Assembly (NCBI RefSeq): GCF_037392515.1
Contig: NC_090295.1
Location: forward strand, 16,325,001-16,389,000
Direction of reading: 5' to 3'
DNA length: 64,000 nucleotides
DNA from: Haliotis asinina
Lineage: Eukaryota > Mollusca > Gastropoda > Lepetellida > Haliotidae
Of this stretch, positions 60,056-64,000 are shown piece by piece. Each line of letters begins with the position of its first letter. Position 1 is the first letter of the stretch. Both the position numbers and the translations under genes were made by a program. The notes under the pieces were generated by a model. It saw only the letters and a list, made by a program, of their open reading frames with translations. It made no database searches and was not told the origin of the DNA.

Positions 60056-60740
60056 TTATCTGCATGGTGATGAACACGATTGGTCCTTGGCTCGATTTTC
60101 GTTAAACCCACGAGCACAGATTGACTGACACTACCAGCTGTGAATCACCGGGAGGGAATTCGGGTGGTGATCGGGAGATGCTTGACACAACTCCGCACAG
60201 TGCTGTGGGCCTTTGAAACAACCGGGCTACCGTACCCTAGTGCGCAGGTTGAAACCTTGCACGCAATGCATGTTGAGAATTAGCACTCACCAAATCTGTT
60301 GGCTGAAACCTGTGTGTTTCTTCTCAGTGCGTGGTCATTAACGACTGAGCGGATTTGCGCATGCGTCTTGGATCGAGGAAATCGCAGGTCATGTGTCTCA
60401 CTAACTTGCCGCACAACCGGCGTGCCAACACGTTGCATACTTATATAATAGACTTTACGTCGACGATCTAGGATTGGGATGTTAAATTTAAACGTGTCTT
60501 TGAATGAGCTAATCGCATTATTCTTTATCCGCGAGCTAAATATCAACTGTAAGGGATTACATCAAAAGGAATTAAGGAAAACAACGAGGATTACATAAGA
60601 GGACATGTTTGTCATCAATATCTTCTAGGGGAAAAGTAGATTTAAACACTCAAAAGCTATTTAGGAAATATACACCACTGTGAACCTGAGTGAGTGCTTG
60701 CGGGCGTATGCGTTTTACTTTGTGTGAAACCCATACCTGG

Positions 60741-60845
60741 ACCCCGTTCCTTAAAGCGATCGTCCGACAGTCGCAATTAAGTCTATGTTAAACTAGGTGA
60801 GCTATGACTGTCATAGCGCTGCGATAGCTTTCAGGAACGAGGCCA
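60741..60845. mobile_element. GGCCCC foldback MITE, copy 4, inside a SINE
   Basis: ACCCCGTTCCTTAAAGCGAT at the left is inverted relative to GCTTTCAGGAACGAGGCCA at the right. TGG occurs immediately on both sides (60738-60740 and 60846-60848), a candidate 3-bp target duplication. Confidence 0.8.
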
Positions 60846-60862
60846 TGGTGTCCCCAGTCATG

Positions 60863-60933
60863 CATTCGTAACTACTCGCCTCTTTCCGTAACCTGCATCC
60901 GGCTTTCCGGAATGACCCGAGTAGTTACGAATA
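60863..60933. mobile_element. 71-bp foldback element with 10-bp target duplication
   Basis: ATTCGTAACTACTCG is repeated in inverted form as CGAGTAGTTACGAAT at the other end. CCCAGTCATG lies directly on both sides (60853-60862 and 60934-60943). Short terminal inverted repeats with a ~10-bp duplication fit a Mutator-like or similar cut-and-paste mechanism; the class is an inference. Confidence 0.75.
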
Positions 60934-61951
60934 CCCAGTCATGATGTTGCTGGAATATTGCTAAAGACGGCGCAAAACTATTCTCATCCACTTAACTGAG
61001 TCAGAGCTCATAGCAAATATTCGAGCACTATTTCGTCTTTATTAGTAAGGACACCATAAATATGCGATTCGAGTACGGTACTGTAAGGAGACTGGTTTCA
61101 CCCCAATCATTTTGGCTATGAAAACGAAACTATAGTCACTGCGGTATACAGGGTGTTTGACTAAATATATGATAAGGTTTGATCGATAGTGTAAGCGCTG
61201 ACAAACGCATTTGATTTTCGACCACAAAACAAGTGTATTAATTTAAGCACCTTTGCTAATGTCCTGCTAATGTTGCTGATGTCGTGTAGCGTTGAAATGA
61301 GGGTTTTGTGTGGTATTGACACATTGTCTGGCTTAATTAGACCAATAAATACACTGTAGACTGTCATACATCTTGAAGTAAGCAGACAAGGAACGTAGTG
61401 TTAGAGGGAACAAAACAGAATTTGGTATGTCTTCATTTTACGAAAAGATCTGGTTTGTTAAGAAAATAATTACCAACATATTATTGTTGTTGCTCTTGTC
61501 ATGTCGTTGAAAATCAATTCAAATTGAAATGATCGTAAATAATGTCACCCTGACGTTTCTCGATGGTGTATAGTAGTAATCTAGTCGCACCACAAATGTT
61601 AGGGTTGTTGGAACATTTTCATTATTTCCTCGTTAACTACAGGTTTTGTGCGTATTTTAGATTATCTACGGCATTCGAGATACTTTCACGGTTGGGGTTG
61701 TTTTAATGTTTTATGATACATCATAGCAATAGTCTGAGAGTCGGTGCATATGGAAGACTACAGTGCCCAATAATATATAGCGGAAAGACACAGATCACTG
61801 TTCCACACGAGAACCTGTGGAAAACAGGATAATATATTCCGCCATGTCTCTGTCAGAGCTCAATGAACAAACACAACGCCACAGACTCAAGGGAGTATTT
61901 TCTGAAACAGGCTATAGCTGGATGAAAGGTCGGAACTGAATCTGAAAGCTA

Positions 61952-61959
61952 TGACGTCA
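61952..61959. promoter_or_regulatory. Full CRE palindrome upstream of SPEN
   Basis: TGACGTCA is the consensus CREB/ATF site. It is 116 bp before the SPEN ATG and is followed by a pyrimidine run, TTCTCTCTCTGTGCTATTCC, that could hold the transcription start. CRE elements commonly sit within 200 bp of start sites. Confidence 0.55.
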
Positions 61960-62074
61960 CTTCTCTCTCTGTGCTATTCCTAGCGCGTCGAAACGATCCA
62001 ACGATGTATACTCACGCTGGCGGATAGGTTTATGGAACGCGTTTGTTTCATTAAACCATGTAGTTAAAGAAGAA

Positions 62075-62157
62075 ATGGTTCGAGAAACACGGTATTTGTT
62101 GGTTAGAAACCTACCTGAAAAGTGTACGGAAGATTCAGTGAATAACCATTTTCAACG
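62075..62157 (+). CDS. SPEN: SPEN/SHARP homologue, first coding exon
   Basis: ATG at 62075 (G at -3, G at +4) opens MVRETRYLLVRNLPEK, then CTEDSVNNHFQR, followed by donor CG|GTAAGT in phase 2. Human SPEN starts MVRETRHLWVGNLPEN with the same spacing to HFKR, and I recall its first coding exon ending at about this codon. This is the first half of RRM1, with YLLVRNL as the RNP2 strand (Gly replaced by Arg). SPEN is a very large nuclear RNA-binding corepressor with N-terminal RRMs and a C-terminal SPOC domain that recruits histone deacetylase complexes. The remaining exons lie beyond the window. The motif is short, but the exact MVRET start is distinctive. Confidence 0.85.
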
Positions 62158-64000
62158 GTAAGTCACCTCATACTATTTTTGTGGCTGTGGCCGTTCGGTT
62201 GTACCCTCGGCCATTTTGAGCCAGTCTGGGTATAAGAAATGATTGACATTTGGCGCAAAAGAAACGATACATATAGTTGACATGTAATATGCATAGGTTT
62301 GTACGATATCTGCTGTATTTTTGTGTTTTGATCCATGTTTATTTCGGCTGCAATGACAGACCATACTGCTCCTGTTAGTAATAAACATGGCGTATTCAAG
62401 GTTCGTCTGTGATCGAAGCCCTACCGTTGCTTGACATGTGCTCGCTTCGCTTTATCAATATGGGTCACATTTGATTTCCCATGGTCTCAAAACCTTTCAC
62501 ATCACATTTCTTGTGTTTATAATCGTGTAGTCATGAGAGAGATGTGGGTGTATTGAAATGTGCAAAGCACGTGCTCGTTTGTGAAAGGTGTTTCGTTGAA
62601 AACACGAGTAACACTGGTTGGTTTGTAAACGAATAAAGTCATTTCAATATTTTTTCGTGCATCTCCTTAGTGTCGGAGACGTTATATTTGCTATAAAATA
62701 TGGCCCTAAACATAGATTACATAATGTTATCGAGTATTCAGTCGATCGATCTCACACATCTAACTAAACGTTAATACGTGCGAAAAAAAGACTGCAGATC
62801 AGTTTTGGAGTGCCTTTCATTTTCAAATATCAACAGCCAACAAGCAACTTCTCAAAGCTGAAGTGTACTCGTAAGAGCGAGACACATGCAGTTCTTCGTC
62901 AAAAAGAAAAACGTGGAACTGTGCTTATTTGGATAATTTTTAATACTCAGTGGTTTATGTTGGTAACAATGTTTCTAAGTGTACAACCTAGTGACATTCT
63001 TGTTCCTGGAACGAACGAACCTGTACAACTGAATGTCAGTCCTACAGCAGTCACATATTTCCAGAGGAGTTTGCAGATTATCTGTGGCCTGGAAGACATG
63101 ACTGTTGAATATTGATTAACAGAAAAAGCTTTCCGTTTGAGAAATGGTTGTATGGAAACAGTCTTTTCATGGGAACCTATGCTCTTGATTTGCATCGACT
63201 ATCATGTCATGCAATATAAGATGAGTACGTCTGCACTGTTATATTGATTTTTTTTTGCATTTTTCAGGATAATTTTATTGTAGGAGTCATCACTATGTTA
63301 TGTATATATAATGGCTTTTATTGTTATCAGTAGCCATAGTATTTGTAGGTATTGGTTGAAATATTGGAGGAATAAGTAAGGTTATTTGATATGGAATTGC
63401 TAAAACATTCCAACACTCCATGTGACTTTCTAATGTGTGAAGTAGATGTATAAAGGAAGCCAGGAATGTATGTATCAGAAGGTATGTTAAGACGGTGATT
63501 TACAAGGGTGTTATGGTGCATGCAAATTACTCTGCATATCATAATATAAAAGTTCAGAGCTTGTATAGTATGGATATTGTACTGCTTGAGTATTGTGATT
63601 AAGGGCAATATTTGTCATGTTATTTGTGTCGTCAGTTGAGTTTCATTGTTACTGTGAGACGAATATGACTACATATATCATGATGGAGTGTGATATGTTA
63701 TTAATCGGTTTCTTAGTATCTCTCTGAGGATTGGGATGGTAAAGCCTGAAAGAGTTCAGTCTGTTACTTTGAAAGCCCCATTGCGGGTTCGAGACTGTAG
63801 CAAGCAGACTGACTTGCTGCATCAGATGGTCGGAATCTGTGGCCTGGATATCCTGTGTCTTTGTTCTATGATAGAATTAAACTTAGCATAATATCCGTGT
63901 CTGCTTTGTATGGCAGATTACTGATAGAGCTGTTGTTGTGTATCTAAGTGTGTGTTTATGAACAAAGTCTGTAGAAGGTAGTAGAGGTTGTTTATAGGAA
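62158..64000 (+). other. Start of SPEN intron 1
   Basis: Begins GTAAGT and continues past the window end, consistent with the large first intron of SPEN genes. The open frame at 62810-63115 has no recognisable similarity. YY1-like motifs (GGCCATTTT at 62209, AACATGGCG at 62384) lie near its start. A B-box-like GCGGGTTCGAGAC occurs at about 63784 without a foldable tRNA around it. Confidence 0.75.

Larger units (their letters stand above)
60716..60990 (+). repeat. SINE family A split by two foldback insertions
   Basis: SINE pieces TTTGTGTGAAACCCATACCT-GG (to 60740), TGGTGTCCCCAGTCATG (60846-60862) and ATGTTGCTGGAATATTGCTA-AAG (from about 60941) are in the correct order and orientation. They are separated by the elements at 60741-60845 and 60863-60933. 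Confidence 0.8.
58151..62074. other. Head-to-head intergenic region, amidohydrolase and SPEN
   Basis: About 3.9 kb separates the two divergent start codons. The region has noticeably more CpG than the left half of the window. It contains one SINE B copy and one SINE A copy broken by two other insertions. Promoters for both genes must lie in it or in adjoining 5' exons; no TATA box could be assigned with confidence. Open frames here, such as one at 60280-60546 on the minus strand, showed no recognisable protein. Confidence 0.6.

Noticed and set aside
60280-60546. 88-residue minus-strand open frame between the divergent genes
   Set aside because: Arg-rich but no family match and no splice or start support; probably chance in CpG-richer DNA.
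62810-63115. 101-residue open frame in SPEN intron 1
   Set aside because: It does not continue RRM1 (the expected next residues resemble YGRVESVKIL) and has no recognised domain.

Overview
The window looks like nuclear DNA of a marine gastropod, most likely an abalone (Haliotis). The basis is (i) AT-rich, intron-rich DNA with small spliced exons and no operon structure, (ii) dozens of copies of two short interspersed families ending in (CACT)n tails, one with a tRNA-like head, of the kind I associate with abalone genomes, and (iii) an animal SPEN first exon. The genus is inference from memory, not from a search.

Three genes are supported. (1) A plus-strand gene for a C2-domain protein runs from about 7.7 to 38.3 kb. 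Its exons are at 7711-7866, 24700-24789 (possible cassette), 31939-32034 and 36066-37240, with introns of about 16.8, 7.1 and 4.0 kb. The last two exons are firm, the first is likely, the second is a proposal. The product would be about 504 residues (474 without the cassette): a short charged N-terminus, one synaptotagmin-like C2 domain without the usual Ca2+-binding aspartates, and a long acidic tail. (2) A minus-strand gene from 58150 down to 46885 encodes a complete 425-residue binuclear-metal amidohydrolase of the group often annotated 'deacetylase Oant_2987-like'. All six exons join in phase and every metal-ligand motif is present. (3) At the right end, the first coding exon (62075-62157) of a SPEN/SHARP (Msx2-interacting protein) homologue is followed by the start of its large first intron. 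A full CRE palindrome lies 116 bp upstream of its ATG. Genes 1 and 2 converge; genes 2 and 3 are head to head across about 3.9 kb.

The rest is intron and intergenic DNA dominated by repeats: SINE family A (tRNA-like, ending GCTGGAATATTGCTAAAAG...CACT), family B (ATTGTCTGGTCCAGACTCG core), a third unnamed dispersed family with at least six copies, pogo-type MITEs with TA target duplications, a short foldback family with GGCCCC ends, and several tandem arrays (74-bp x ~11; 29-bp x ~7; 59-bp x 3; a ~30-bp array; GTA, CT, CACT, CACG and GGAT microsatellites; a short interstitial telomere array).

The most unusual observation is in the amidohydrolase gene. The ~540-bp minisatellite at the start of intron 3 appears to be built from that intron's own exon-intron junction, so the real 5' splice site is followed by about twenty CAG|GTA donor-like copies. 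No CRISPR, prokaryotic operon, provirus or Polinton-like element was seen.
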